Assembly (NCBI GenBank): GCA_001632435.1
Contig: KV424081.1
Location: 5,970-64,693, forward strand
Length of the DNA: 58,724 nucleotides
Direction: 5' to 3'
DNA from: Calocera cornea HHB12733
Taxonomy: Eukaryota > Basidiomycota > Dacrymycetes > Dacrymycetales > Dacrymycetaceae
The notes under the pieces are model-generated. The model saw only the letters and a program-made list of their open reading frames with translations. It was not told where the DNA came from and ran no database searches. The position numbers were made by a program, and so were the translations under genes. Numbering within the stretch: position 1 is the stretch's first letter; every line of letters starts with the position of its first letter. Of this stretch, positions 31,775 to 45,772 are shown piece after piece.

Positions 31775-33534
31775 ATGAGCGGCTGTAAGTCACGCATATA
31801 CCCTGCATGCGCATACACTCACATCGACATGCCACAGTCCGATTCCTCTACCTCGTCCGGCCCTTCCTGCCAATCCTTCCGGAAGTAACATCGCCCGACC
31901 GAAAAGTACGCTCATAATTCATCGCTCGATGTTGAAGCCCTCCTCACCCGTTCCCGCAGGTCCCCTTCAACCAGAAGGTATTATGGACAGCAGTGACGCT
32001 CCTCATTTTCCTGGTGTGTAGCCAGGTCCCACTGTACGTCCCGTTTCCCCCCACAAACCGTGAGGCACACGACCAACATCCACGCGCAGGTACGGCATCA
32101 TGTCGTCCGACTCGTCCGACCCGCTCTACTGGATGCGCGTCATCCTTGCCTCCAACCGGGGCACGCTCATGGAGCTCGGCATCACCCCCATCGTCACCTC
32201 GGGCATGATCATGCAGCTGCTTGCCGGCGCGAACCTCATCGAGATCGACTTCCAACTCAAGGAGGATAGGGCGTTATTCGGCGCGGCTCAGAAATGTCCG
32301 TCCAGTGCACTTTTAACCCCTCCATGATAGACGCTGACCGTTTTCCAGTGTTCGCACTTATCATCGCCCTGGGCCAAGGCACCGTCTATGTGCTCACCGG
32401 TCTGTACGGCCAGCCGCGCGACCTTGGTGCCGGTGTATGCCTGCTGCTCATCCTCCAGCTCGTTGCCGCAGCCCTCATTGTGATCCTCCTTGACGAGCTC
32501 CTGCAAAAGGGGTACGGCCTGGGCTCCGGCATTTCCCTCTTTATCGCGACGAACATCTGCGAGTCGATCGTCTGGAAGGCCTTCTCCCCCACGACGGTCA
32601 ACACGGGTCGCGGGGCCGAGTTCGAAGGGGCGATTATCGCCCTCTTCCACCTCCTTTTCACGTGGAACGACAAGTCCCGCGCGCTCAAGGAGGCCTTCTT
32701 CCGGGACCGCCTGCCCAACATCTGGAACCTCATCGCCACCGTCATCGTCTTCGCGGCGGTCATCTACCTCCAGGGATTCCGCATCGAGATCCCCGTAAAG
32801 AGCAACCGCTTCCGCGGCCAGCGCGGGACGTATCCCGTCAAGCTGTTCTACACGAGCAACATGCCGATCATGCTCCAGTCCGCGCTGCAGAGCAACGTCT
32901 ACATCGTCAGCCAGATGCTGTTCAACCGCGCGCCCGAGAACCTGCTCGTCCGTCTGATCGGTGTCTGGGAGGTGAGCCTTCTTCCATCCTGCTCCCGCCT
33001 ATGACACTAACAGTCCGTGTAGCCCCTCGAGGACTCGAGCCAGCTGCAAGCCGTCTCCGGCATCGCCTACTACATGTCTCCCCCGCACACGCTCAAGACA
33101 GCCCTGTTCGACCCCGTGCACACAGTGATCTACATCTCCTTCATGCTGGCCGCCTGCGCGCTCTTCAGCAAGACGTGGATCGAGGTCTCCGGCTCGGGCC
33201 CGCGCGAGGTCGCCCGCAACCTCAAGGAGCAGGGCATGGTCATGGCCGGCCACCGCGAGGGGAGCATGTACAAAGAGCTCAAGCGCGTCATCCCCACTGC
33301 GGCGGCGTTCGGCGGCGCCGTGCTCGGGATGCTATCCGTTGCTGCGGACCTGATGGGCGCGCTCGGAAGCGGCACGGGGATCCTGATGGCTGTTACGATC
33401 ATTTACAGCTACTGGGAGATCGGCATGAAGGTGCGTCATGTTACCTCTCTGCATCTACTTGAGCTTGTTGCTGACCCGCACTGCAGGAATCTGGAGGACC
33501 CGAGATGCAAGCCTTCGGCGACCTGATGGGCTAA
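31775..33534 (+). CDS. SEC61: Sec61 translocon alpha subunit
   Basis: Seven exons: 31775-31784, 31838-31905, 31960-32033, 32090-32295, 32349-32971, 33023-33430 and 33487-33534; 478 aa. This is the pore-forming subunit of the ER protein-conducting channel, which moves nascent secretory and membrane proteins across or into the ER membrane together with Sec61 beta and gamma. The N-terminus reads [20 protein letters not shown], followed by [19 protein letters not shown]. Plug and pore segments are recognisable ([27 protein letters not shown]), as are the cytosolic loop [18 protein letters not shown] and the C-terminal [20 protein letters not shown]. Ten membrane helices are expected. Length fits the family (about 475-480 aa). 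The first coding exon is only 10 nt. Confidence 0.96.
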
Positions 33535-34037
33535 ACAGTCCCTGTACTGCTCAAACTACTGGAGGACCGAGCGAGGGCAAGGCGAAAAGAGGCAAGTGAG
33601 CGAGCGGCCGAGAGCGAGAGAGAGAAGGGGCATGAAGCGGTGCGGCAGTTGGCACAGACCTTACCCCCACCCGGGCTTGTGAGTAGGAGCGGGAGAAGCT
33701 AATGCGTTGCGCTCTGTGCGAAGGAACCGACCGACACCCTCCATCCTATCCCATCCGACCTTCACCATCTTCACGTGATCCCATCCCCTCGTTCACACGT
33801 TCTTGCCTTCATCGATCCGACCATCATTTATGCCTTATCGTTCCTCCTCGTCATCGTCGTCGGTTCTGGTAGCACTGCGCATGTACAAAAGCGGTATGGA
33901 AGGGAATGCGAAAACTATGCTGCAATCTGGGTTGGGTGTATGCCGAACGCGCGCCGTCGTGGATCTTCGTGCGTCTTCCGAACCGATGGTCACGCGGTGC
34001 ATTTCCGGCGTAAGGCTCGGAGCTGCCAGAGAGGGCA
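33535..34037. other. Intergenic between SEC61 and F-box 7; inverted relative of the F-box 6 flank
   Basis: After about 200 bp of SEC61 3' flank, 33760-34080 resembles the reverse strand of 27376-27720 upstream of truncated F-box 6. No gene is credible. Confidence 0.5.
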
Positions 34038-34043
34038 TATAAT
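34038..34043 (+). promoter_or_regulatory. TATA-like box of F-box 7
   Basis: TATAAT within GCATATAATAGC lies about 50 bp upstream of the start codon at 34091. Confidence 0.45.
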
Positions 34044-34090
34044 AGCGAGCAACCTGTCCCTTTCACGTTGCCTTTGAGATCTGTTCCACC

Positions 34091-35678
34091 ATGACCTCCC
34101 TCCAAGCCACTCCTGCAAGTATGCAGCCATCTCTCACGCCTTCTTTCTTTCCCTCCCTTCCCTCCTCGTCCTCTATACTATCTACCCAGCTCATCGCCTC
34201 ACACCCCGCTACCTACCTCCCCAGCGCGCCTATCTACAAGCTCAACGCCGACGTCCTCCTGCATATATTCAGCTTCTGCCGCGACGACGACCCGCTCTCC
34301 GTGTGGGCCGCCTCACAGACCTGCAGCGAGTGGAGAACGCTAACCCTCGAACATCCGATTCTGTAAGCTGTGTATCCTGAAGCAAATGGTGCATACAGTT
34401 GACTCCACGCGCAGCTGGAGCCACATAGTCGTGGACAATAGCTCTACTCGGCTGTTCGGCCTATCGTCTCTCTCCCAGTGGCTGAACGTCTGGCTAACGC
34501 GATCCGGCACCAACCGAGAGCTCGACATCGTCCTCAAGCTGCGCATTGTGAACATGGCATGGAGTCGAAAACCCAGTCGCGAGGATGTCGGAAATATATT
34601 GCGGGCCGTCTCCACTCAAGCGCACCGATGGAGATCCTTCACCTATAGGCTCGAGGCTAGCGCTATCCGTCCTCCTAACACCGAAGGGGTGCTCTACTAC
34701 GCGCCCATTGCCGACATCAGCCGCAGGCTTGGGTCTCTTCCACTCCTTCAGTTCATACGCCTTTCGCAAGGTTGCTATCATCCTACTAGGGAAGGCATCA
34801 CGCCGCAGTGCATGTATGATCTCCTCTCCTTACAGGTTGCGCCTCGACTGCAGTCCGTATCTCTTCGCGGCATCTACACGAATAACTCGGTCCCGGACTG
34901 GAACGTGAAGCATGTTTCCTATCGCTTCAGCACGAGTACCTTCTTAACCTTCTCTGCATTCCCTCTGATAACCAGCTTGCAGTTATTCAGTTGGACGCAA
35001 AATTCTCGTGGCTGGCCGAATCTTGGCATGCAGCCCGTTCTTCTTCCATGCTTGACAGAGCTTAGAGCTGAAGCGAACGTCTCTGTTGCTGCCTCGCTCG
35101 AGCTAGTCGACATGCCGGTATTATCTAAGCTCACCCTGGACGCGAGAGAAACAACGACCAGCAGCATCGACGGGAATGGCTTCTACTCAACGAACCTCCT
35201 GAGATCGCTCGCGACTCGGCCCCGTTCAGCTCCTCTAACCTCGGTGGTTCTGTATCTATCCACCCACAATATACCGTGGAATGAACTAGCATGTTTTACT
35301 TCGATGGAAAGCCTTCGTATCATCAAACGAGCTGATGACTTGTTCTGGAGTTCGCTTTCGAGAAACATCTCTTTCCTGTTGAGGCCCATCGCCTCGAGCA
35401 ACGGCCGCCTTTCTTGGCACCTTCCTCAGCTGCAAATCTTGACACTCAAATCAAGACGGGGTTCTGCGCGTCTACTGAGCAACGCTTGGCCGCATTACGA
35501 AGAACGCATGCAGTGCGCTCTTCAGGCTCGCTGGAAGGCAGCACGGCACAGCAAGCAAATGGCAACACTGAGTCTATATTTAGTGGGACCGTCCCGGACG
35601 ATGAAGATTTGTGACGACAGCACTAGTGATGACACATCTGCAGGAGTGAAGCGCTGCGACATGACAAGCAACGCTTAG
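34091..35678 (+). CDS. F-box protein, lineage-specific LRR-like family (F-box 7)
   Basis: Exons 34091-34362 and 34415-35678 are joined across the family's phase-2 intron (52 nt, GTAAGC...GCGCAG), giving 511 aa. A serine/proline-rich N-terminus of ~45 residues precedes the F-box LNADVLLHIFSFCRDDDP, then QTCSEWRTLTLEHPIL. The junction gives LWSHIVVDNSSTRLFGLSSL. Then come AHRWRSFTYRLEAS, the leucine-rich repeats (MPVLSKLTLDARE), and a C-terminus with ALQARWKAARHSKQMATLSL. This is the intact relative of truncated F-box 6. Predicted SCF ubiquitin ligase adaptor. Confidence 0.88.
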
Positions 35679-36036
35679 ACACGGACCAGCGGTGTCTGGG
35701 TGAGTAACACAGCGCGCGGCATGGGATTTCAGGCCATCGTCTTCAGCTAACATGTCTACTCAGAGTTGCAACCCACCCTATGCGCCGCCATATTCTCATC
35801 AATTCTGATGAGTATTTAGACAAAAAATAAGAATCGTATCCATAACTCCCATGTATCATAAACTGTGTCATGAGGGTGTATTAGAATGCAGTGTATCACG
35901 TGATTACAGCAGACAGGACTTCCATCGTACTCACGACGCGCCTCCCGATTTTGCTTCCCTCTCGACCGCACGTCGACTCCCCTCGCTACATATCCGACTT
36001 CCAACTACTGTATCAACTACCTGAAAGGCGTGATCT
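35679..36036. other. Intergenic between F-box 7 and F-box 8
   Basis: Nothing recognised. The part 35800-35900 is AT-rich. Confidence 0.35.
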
Positions 36037-37904
36037 ATGACTGATGCGCCTCGTCATCCGCATGTATCCAACAATAGACTAAACGCGGACGTGCTTCTCC
36101 ACATATTCACGTTCTGCTGTGATGTCGAACCGCTATCCATCTGGGCCATTTCACGCGCATGTAGTCGCTGGAGAAGTGTTGCTTTGGAGCATCCTCCATT
36201 GTTTGTTGATCATATAGTATATTGACATTCCTGGCTTACTTTTCCTGCAGGTGGAGTTACATTTTGATCAATCGCGCCATCATCCAATACCTTCATCCGT
36301 AAAAGCACATCTAGCTATATGTGGCTATGTAGCACTCATAGGGGTCCTAGCACTCATAGCCTTCTCCCCCTCTACATAGCGCCGCCATGCACACTATTCA
36401 TGGCTTTAAGAAGGGCTTAGATGTCTGCACACTGCCCAAAAAGCCACATGACCACCCTGTGATCATCCATCAGCCTTGACTTCACTACTCTTTGTAGCTA
36501 GAACGGACCTTGCCAACATGTCCATAGCCGACATAGCAGTCATAGGGACCCCTGCTACCATAGCGGGAGGTTTTTACCGATGTTGGCCCCCGTTCTTTCT
36601 CAGTGTGGACGGACGCGTGGCTCGGTCGAGTAGGCAAGCATCGAACGCTCGACATTCTCATCGATCTACAAGATGCCAGACTCTGGCAGAACAAGGAGCT
36701 GATATGGGCAGATGTGGAAACCTTTCTGCTCGGCCTTTACTGTCAAGCACATCGATGGCACTCCTTCTCCTATTCCGTGGACAACCGTTTCATTGAAGAT
36801 TGGCATGGTGGCGGAATTGAAAACTTTCCCTCCGTCGAGGCATGCCTAGAATCCATGCCGCTTCTGCGATCGATTCATCTGGCACTTGGTCCGTACAACA
36901 CAGTCCACGGTCTGACTCCTCAAAACCTCTACTCCTATCTCTCCCCTCAGGTCACTCCGCAGCTGCGATCCATATCGCTTGTCAACATCAACGCCAAGCA
37001 TACCGCTAGAAAGTGGGACATTGATGACCTTGCATATAAACTGATCAGTGATGTCAACGTTGCTTTGCCATCCCGAGTGCGATCGATGCTTGGAACGTTC
37101 TCATCTATGAAGTCATTACAACTCTCTGGTTCGTCGACTGCTCGGAGTCCTCCAGCCGACATGGGAAACCTTGTACTGGATCATCTGGAAGATCTCCACG
37201 TCACACCAAACGACTTCACGAAGGCGGTTTTGTCAAGTCGCGTGGAGATGCCCTCCCTTCGGAAACTCGTCCTCGACGCCAGCGACGCTCTTGGCACAGA
37301 GATCCCGATGCACAACGCTCTTGGCACGGGGACCCGCAGGCACCGGCAGCGAGATCCATTCCAAACCGGCCACACAACGGATCATGACTGTCACAAGTTT
37401 CTGATCAGTCTCAGCGGGCTGCGGATCCCGCTATTGACCGTGCTCGTCTTGCATCTGCCTCGTGATCACGGCGTACCGTGGGAGGCTATCATGCGGTTTC
37501 CAAATATCGAAACGTTGCATATCGCGAAACCACGTATGGATCGCGGCTTCTGGCACACATGTCCTTCGAATTTATGGCCGCTGTACAACCGAAGCACTCA
37601 CCGTTTTGAAGGGATGAGCTGGGGCCTTCGACACTTACACACCTTCATTCTCGAGGCCACACCTGGCGGTAGTCACGATTATACGACAGGTGTACGGCGC
37701 ATGGGGATGGAGCTGTGGAACGTATTCCAGGAGCGATGGAAGGCGGCGAATAATAGGTATGAGGGTATTTCCTCTTTGGAAATCGATGTTGTTGGTGTGG
37801 ACTGGAAAGTCGAGGTTCGTGATCCGAAAGATCGCAAGAAAGATAGCCATCTGGTACCATGGAGAAGGGGCGCCTCTGTGTACCGCAAATGTCAATCAGA
37901 GTGA
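36037..37904 (+). pseudogene. F-box gene 8, interrupted by a MITE-like insertion
   Basis: Exon 1 (36037 to about 36197) holds the F-box LNADVLLHIFTFCCDVEP, then SRACSRWRSVALEHPPL. The family intron ends at 36250 (CCTGCAG), and the frame resumes LWSYILINRAIIQYL until about 36293. It then meets a stop (TAA at 36300). The homologous frame restarts near 36585 as GPRSFSVWTDAWLGRVG and stays open to 37904, covering about 440 codons of leucine-rich C-terminus (MPSLRKLVLDASD, VPWEAIMRFPNIETLHIAKP). The intervening ~291 bp contain a pair of inverted repeats. A GT...AG pair (36299-36603) would remove the insert but shifts the frame, so the gene is probably broken unless another splice is used. The C-terminal part shows no further damage, suggesting a recent event. 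Confidence 0.7.
36325..36563. mobile_element. MITE-like element with imperfect terminal inverted repeats
   Basis: The left end starts CTATGTAGCACTCATAGGGG (36325-36359). The reverse complement of the right end starts CTATGGTAGCAGGGGTCCCT (36532-36563). Arms are about 32-35 bp with a small internal gap, and the total is about 240 bp with no coding capacity. No clear target-site duplication was found, so exact ends are uncertain. It sits inside the coding region of F-box 8. Confidence 0.55.
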
Positions 37905-38373
37905 GGCTACGCGTGTCTTAGTTCGTAGAACATGCTATATTGCACCTTAATGCACCTGACTAACTAAACCTATTAGTAGTTCCTAGGCCGCAAGTTGGTC
38001 AAAGCTGTGATAGCAGCATCCCAGCTACTCATTGCTCACCCAGTGAAGGATTCGAACTCTCAGGCAACACCTCGTTGCACGTAACACTCGATATGCCGCA
38101 CGTCTCTTGCACCGAAAAGGTTGTGCAACCCGGCGCCTGCAGTGTACCCGTCTTCATACCAGACTAGCTTGATGGCAGGTTTGACTCTATCAAGTCACTA
38201 TATTGCCCTTCAGTAGCCATATTGCCCATCAGAAGCAGATCTTGCCACCTTGTGGTTGAGCGCTACGTTGACAACTCTTCCACGTGGAGGTGCAATTCCG
38301 AGCGTAATATAAGCTAACTCCCGCTCGGCCTCCCCTCCTTCGCTCCTCCATCCTCTAGACAGCCACTACAACC
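37905..38373. other. Intergenic before orphan F-box exon
   Basis: No gene seen. It contains GATAGCAGCATCC-type words and a tRNA T-arm-like sequence that does not fold as a tRNA. A TATA-like AATATAAG at 38306-38313 stands about 65 bp before the orphan F-box exon. Confidence 0.35.
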
Positions 38374-38572
38374 ATGTTACGCACACGATTTTTCCGGCTT
38401 CAGACATCCATCACGACCGGCCTGAAAAGACTGAGTCACCGGTTGCGGGGCTAGATGCGGACGCGCTGCTCCATATTTTCAGTTTCTGTCGCGATATACA
38501 CCCTGTCTCTGTTTGGGACGTGTCACGGACATACAGCCAGTGCCGTCGACTCTCGCTAGCTCACTCTACTTT
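38374..38572 (+). pseudogene. Orphan F-box exon (F-box 9 relic)
   Basis: An ATG at 38374 opens MLRTRFFRLQ, resembling the MLR start of F-box 4/5, but this frame stops at TAG (38452-38454). In another frame the F-box itself is preserved: LDADALLHIFSFCRDIHPVS, then SRTYSQCRRLSLAHSTL. It ends at a GTAAGT donor (38573) in the family's usual place. No exon 2 follows, because the next gene starts at 38827. It is therefore a frame-shifted, 3'-deleted remnant. Confidence 0.7.
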
Positions 38573-38826
38573 GTAAGTTTCTGGAGCCCCAGTTCAGAGC
38601 CCGGCTTCAATTTGCCGGGTGCACAGCGCGCGCATGTGATTATTAATTGTCAAACCCTTGTTTGATCCCTGAGCGTGGCGGTCGCAGCTGCACATACCCT
38701 CTGCACCCCCTCCTCACCGCATATACCGCTGATACCCTCGCGCAACCAAGCATACACAAACAAAGAGCTTGAAAGGGAAAGAATACAAAGAAGTGGCCTT
38801 ACCTGCCGTCCGATGAGCGCAGCAGC

Positions 38827-40193
38827 ATGCGGCTTTTCCCCAAACGCCGGCGCACCCTCCTCCTCTCCCTGCCCCCGACCGCCCTCCTCCTCCTCCTCCT
38901 CTACACCCTCTTCCCCCGCGCGCCCCCCTCAGCCCACCTGCGCCGCCCTCCCCCGACGCCCGCCGAGCTGCAGCAGCTCCGCGCAAACACCACCCAGAAA
39001 TACGCGCTGTTCAACCAGCTCCGCGGCGCGGGGTTCAACAACCAGCTGCAGGAGAGCCTGCTCCTCGCCCACCTCGCGGCCCGCGCAGGACGCGCCTACG
39101 TCTACCGGGACGTGGTCTGGCGACCGCGGGGGTACGACACCGTCCCGGCAGAAGCGTTCTTCGGCGAGCCGCTCACCGCCGCGCCGGCGATACACGAGGT
39201 CGTCTTCGAGCAGCTGTGCGAGGGCCAGCAGGTCAGGGAGGTCGACGTGTGGGGGGAGCATGAGCGCCGCGTCGACCTGCTGTTGCAGGCGCTTGAGGGG
39301 CCAGAGCAGTGCGCGAGCGTCAAGTGGAGGGTCATGGACTGGCGGTGCGTCTCTTCGCGCTTTCCCTTCCCCCTTCCACTGCCCGCTCCTTCCCCTTCCC
39401 TCTGCCCACTCCCTCCCCTTCCCTCTGCCCGCCCTTCCCCCCACCTGCTCAGGCCGTCCTCCCCACCCTCTCCCCACCCTCTCCCCGTCTACAAGACTCT
39501 GACCCCCTACCCAGGTTCCTCGAGTCCCCCGCCGCCCTAGCGCTGTACGAGCCCCTCCTCCCCTCAATCCGCGCCTTCCGCTGGTCGCCGGGCGTCCGAC
39601 ACGCGCACGCGCGCGCCTCCCAAGCCCTCCGGCTGACAGAGCACGAGCCGTACATGGCCCTCCACCTGCGCCGCGGCGACTTCTACTACCACTGTCCTGC
39701 CATCGCCAAGGAGCAGGGCCCGGCGGGCGAGGGGAAGGGCGCGGTGTACAACCTCTGGGCGCGGCTGCCCTTCCTACCCGACGCTGTCCCGGGCCCGCTC
39801 GGCGAGGAAGGGACGCTGGCGCACTGCTGGCCGTCGTACGCGCAGATCCTGCACACTGTCTGGCAGGCCAAGGCCGCGTACGAGCGGCGCACGGGCGTTA
39901 GGCTCGAGGCCGTGTACGTGCTGCACGACGCCAAGTGGGACGCGCCCTGGGTCTGGGTGCTCGTCCGTCGCCTGCAGTGGGTGCTCGGCCGCGCGCCGTT
40001 CACGCTCAGGTTCGTCGACGCCGCGTCACTGCCGCTCACGTGGGCGGAGGGCGACCTGGCAGTGCCGGTCGATATGGAGATCGCGCGGCGGGCCGAGGTG
40101 TTCGTGGGGAACGCGTTCAGCAGCTTGACGAGCAATGTCGTCCTGTTCAGGCTCGCGGACGGCAGGGACTGGGAGACGAACAGGTTTTGGTAA
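38827..40193 (+). CDS. Type II membrane glycosyltransferase, O-fucosyltransferase-like
   Basis: Exons 38827-39344 and 39515-40193 give 398 aa; the junction is MDWR-FLESPAALAL. A short basic cytosolic tail (MRLFPKRRR) and one leucine-rich signal anchor (residues ~11-30) predict a Golgi/ER type II protein. The motifs RGAGFNNQLQE near the N-terminus, LHLRRGDFYYHC in the middle and VFVGNAFSSLTSNVVLFR near the end follow the GDP-fucose protein O-fucosyltransferase-like (PF10250) layout. There, the arginine of R-G-D contacts the nucleotide sugar. Donor and acceptor are not proven. The 170-nt intron is much longer than its neighbours and is full of pyrimidine-rich repeats (CCTTCCCCTTCCCTC). It converges with MCM6; the stop codons are 67 bp apart. 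Confidence 0.8.
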
Positions 40194-40260
40194 TGGCATT
40201 GGATTGCGCACACGGGGAAAACGGGCCAAAAGGTCTGGTATAATGCACAGTCTGCACCGC

Positions 40261-43359
<3,099 letters not shown>

Positions 43360-43838
43360 GGTGGTGGGAGAACGGAGCAAGGAATGGATCAAGAGACGCG
43401 CTCAGGGTCGGGGTCATGTACGACGCGTTGAGACGCGTACGAGACCCCGAGTGCCGCCCGCTTGACAGGACCCCGAATACCCCGTTTCTGCGGAAGGTAT
43501 CACCCTGTCCAATTGCCTTTGGTGCTTCGGTCTTGTTTTGACCAAGCTCTTCTGATAACATCCACGTCACAGCATCTCCTGCCATGTTGAGTCAACATCA
43601 CCACAAGAACAGGTACGAACCCCGACGTGGGATGCCCGTCTTCCGTGGCTAGAACGACCCGCGTATACCGTAACCGCAATTGAATAAGGGCGGATTTGTG
43701 ATATCCCGGTGGCAATCGCGTTTCCATCATGCTCGTTTTACAGTCGCCACCACACCATCCCCTCGCTCGATATACCAGCCGATCAGTGTTGCTCGCTCTT
43801 GCAACCGAATTCCCTGCTCGGCACCTACGTACAACACA
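43360..43838. promoter_or_regulatory. Divergent intergenic region (MCM6 / F-box 10)
   Basis: 479 bp separate the two start codons. ACGCGT (MluI-box core, bound by MBF at G1/S genes in yeasts) occurs as GACGCGTTGAGACGCGTACG near 43420-43440, about 65-75 bp upstream of the MCM6 start. This suits cell-cycle control of MCM6, but binding is an inference from yeast biology. No TATA box is seen. Confidence 0.5.
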
Positions 43839-45401
43839 ATGTCTGCACCGTCACCCACACCTCTCTCTCCCCGCCACGCTCTCGTATCGTCCAACAACTT
43901 GTCTCGCCCTCGCCACAACCCCCGAATGGACGAAGCGCAGATCCACCGTCTTAACGAGGACATCCTTCTATATACGTTCAACTACTGCCGCGACGTCGAC
44001 CCGGTCTCTCTGTGGGCAATCTCGTATACATGCAGCCGTTGGAGAAGTCTGGCACTGGAGCATAACTCTCTGTGAGTTTGAATCCCGTTAACTCGCTTCG
44101 CTAGTTTTATTGGGCTGTCCAATAGCTGGACGCACATCGTCATTGACTCTTCCACAGTCGATCGCCTCGACCGCTTCATTATGGAGCGCTGGTTGGACGT
44201 CTGGCTGCGCCGGACCGGCTCGGAGCATGCGCTCGACATCATGATCGACCTGCATGACATGAAGGACTGGCCAACGGTGGATGTACTGAGCGCATCCGAT
44301 ATCGAATATATCCTTCGTGCAGTCTGTCACGTCGCATCCAGATGGCGCTCTTTCACCTACACGCTGGGTGACTACGCTGTCCCGACCTGGCCCGTGTACA
44401 AGTCCCTCCGCGACGCGTTCGGAGCCAACTTCCGTAGCATGCCCTTCCTCCACTCGATACACCTCGAACAAGGCACAAATGTGTCGAGTGTCGGTCTTAC
44501 TCCAAAGTACATCTACTCGCTCTTCAAATGCACGAAGGAGGCCCCCCTTCTCCGCTCTATCGTTCTCTGCAACGCGAGCTCGTACGTCGCTCTCGCAGAC
44601 TTCCATATCACTCACCTCGCATACACCATGAGCCGGAAGCGTCTCCCCGAACCTCGACACCTGCTATGGCTACTTTGGAGCTGTCCATCTCTTACTTCTT
44701 TGTGGCTCTCCGGATGGGCATCGTCATCCAACCAGGTCTCTCGTCCAGTCATGCTCCCACACCTGAAGACGCTCACGGTAGTGCCCAACCGTTATATGGC
44801 ACCTGTTCTGCGGTATTTCCCTATTCCTCTTCTTGAAGAGCTGATTGTCGACGCTAAAGACATCCCTGGAGATGAGCAGATCGGGAAACAGTTGGGCCCT
44901 CCAACCCCTGTGATGTCCCAGCTCGACCATTACAACCCCACATTTCTGGACGATATCGCGTCGAATCAGTTTTCAGTTCCTCGCAATCTTGCACTGCACC
45001 TTCCGTTCCGTGAGATACCCTGGGAGGCGATTGTGCGCATTCCCACCCTTCAGCGCTTGCGGATCGTAAAGCCGGCGAAGGATGACTTCTGGCTATTGTG
45101 TCCATCCAACCTCTCCGCCTTGCACAAGAAGACAAAGCTCGGCGATGGACCGCTCGGCTGGGCACTCCCATACCTCCATACCCTCATTCTCGAAGTCACA
45201 ACGCCATACGACACTGCCGGTTTTGGGCTTACCGCAGGATGGCGTCATCGCGTCGCCGCTACGAAGGAGCAGTTTACCGATCGTTGGGAGGCGGCAAGGG
45301 GCAGCCAGCCGACCATCTCAGCTCTTGTTATTCAACTCGTCGGACCCAGCTGGAGTGCTGAAATTCGTGATACTGTACCTCCCAGAACAGTAGCATTGTG
45401 A
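43839..45401 (+). CDS. F-box protein, lineage-specific LRR-like family (F-box 10)
   Basis: Exons 43839-44071 and 44126-45401 are joined across the family intron (54 nt, GTGAGT...CAATAG), giving 502 aa. A proline/serine-rich leader precedes the F-box LNEDILLYTFNYCRDVDPVS, then SYTCSRWRSLALEHNSL. The junction gives LWTHIVIDSSTVDRLD. Later segments are VASRWRSFTYTLG, IPLLEELIVDAKD and ILEVTTPYDTAGFGLTAG, matching the C-terminus of the minus-strand paralogs. No defect is seen. Predicted SCF adaptor of unknown target. Confidence 0.88.
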
Positions 45402-45514
45402 ACATTATAGTGTAACATACTAAGGCCAAACGTCTTGTACGCAACTCTGCGACCCAGCTTAACCACGCTTCCGTAGATTTATCTTCGCCCGAACGGTATA
45501 GGAGCATGATACAG

Positions 45515-45772
45515 TCAGCTGATAACGCCGATGTACAGCAGGACCAAAAGTGCGATCCCCAATGTGCCAAGAAAGGGGCGTAGAGCTCCTCGGAAGAAAG
45601 AATGCATTGCAGGTGCAAGACCCCGAACACCCTTGATCTGCCGGATTGCCGGCCATTTCGTCCGCCGCGTGTACAGAACCGAACGAGTGCGGGGCAGAGA
45701 TAAAGGCGCCGACAATGAATCGATCGCATCGTATGCTTTCCCAAGCTTTCTTGTGAGTACGTGCCGCGGCAT
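45515..45772 (-). CDS. Possible small membrane-anchored protein (85 aa)
   Basis: A single-exon ORF of 85 codons. The first ~65 residues are basic and polar (RTKWPAIRQIKGVRGLAPAM) and the last ~20 form a hydrophobic helix (LGIALLVLLYIGVIS), as in a C-tail-anchored protein. It lies downstream of, and convergent with, F-box 10. No family is recognised and no paralog occurs in the window, so it may be a chance ORF. Confidence 0.3.
   Translation of the reverse strand: MPRHVLTRKLGKAYDAIDSLSAPLSLPRTRSVLYTRRTKWPAIRQIKGVRGLAPAMHSFFRGALRPFLGTLGIALLVLLYIGVIS

Noticed and set aside
36299..36603. Insert in F-box 8 as an ordinary 305-nt intron
   Set aside because: GT...AG is present, but removal shifts the reading frame relative to the downstream 430 codons, and the insert carries inverted repeats unlike other introns here.
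38060..38090. tRNA T-arm-like GAGAGTTCGAATCC on the minus strand
   Set aside because: The stem has a mismatch and no acceptor stem or anticodon arm can be formed with the flanking sequence.
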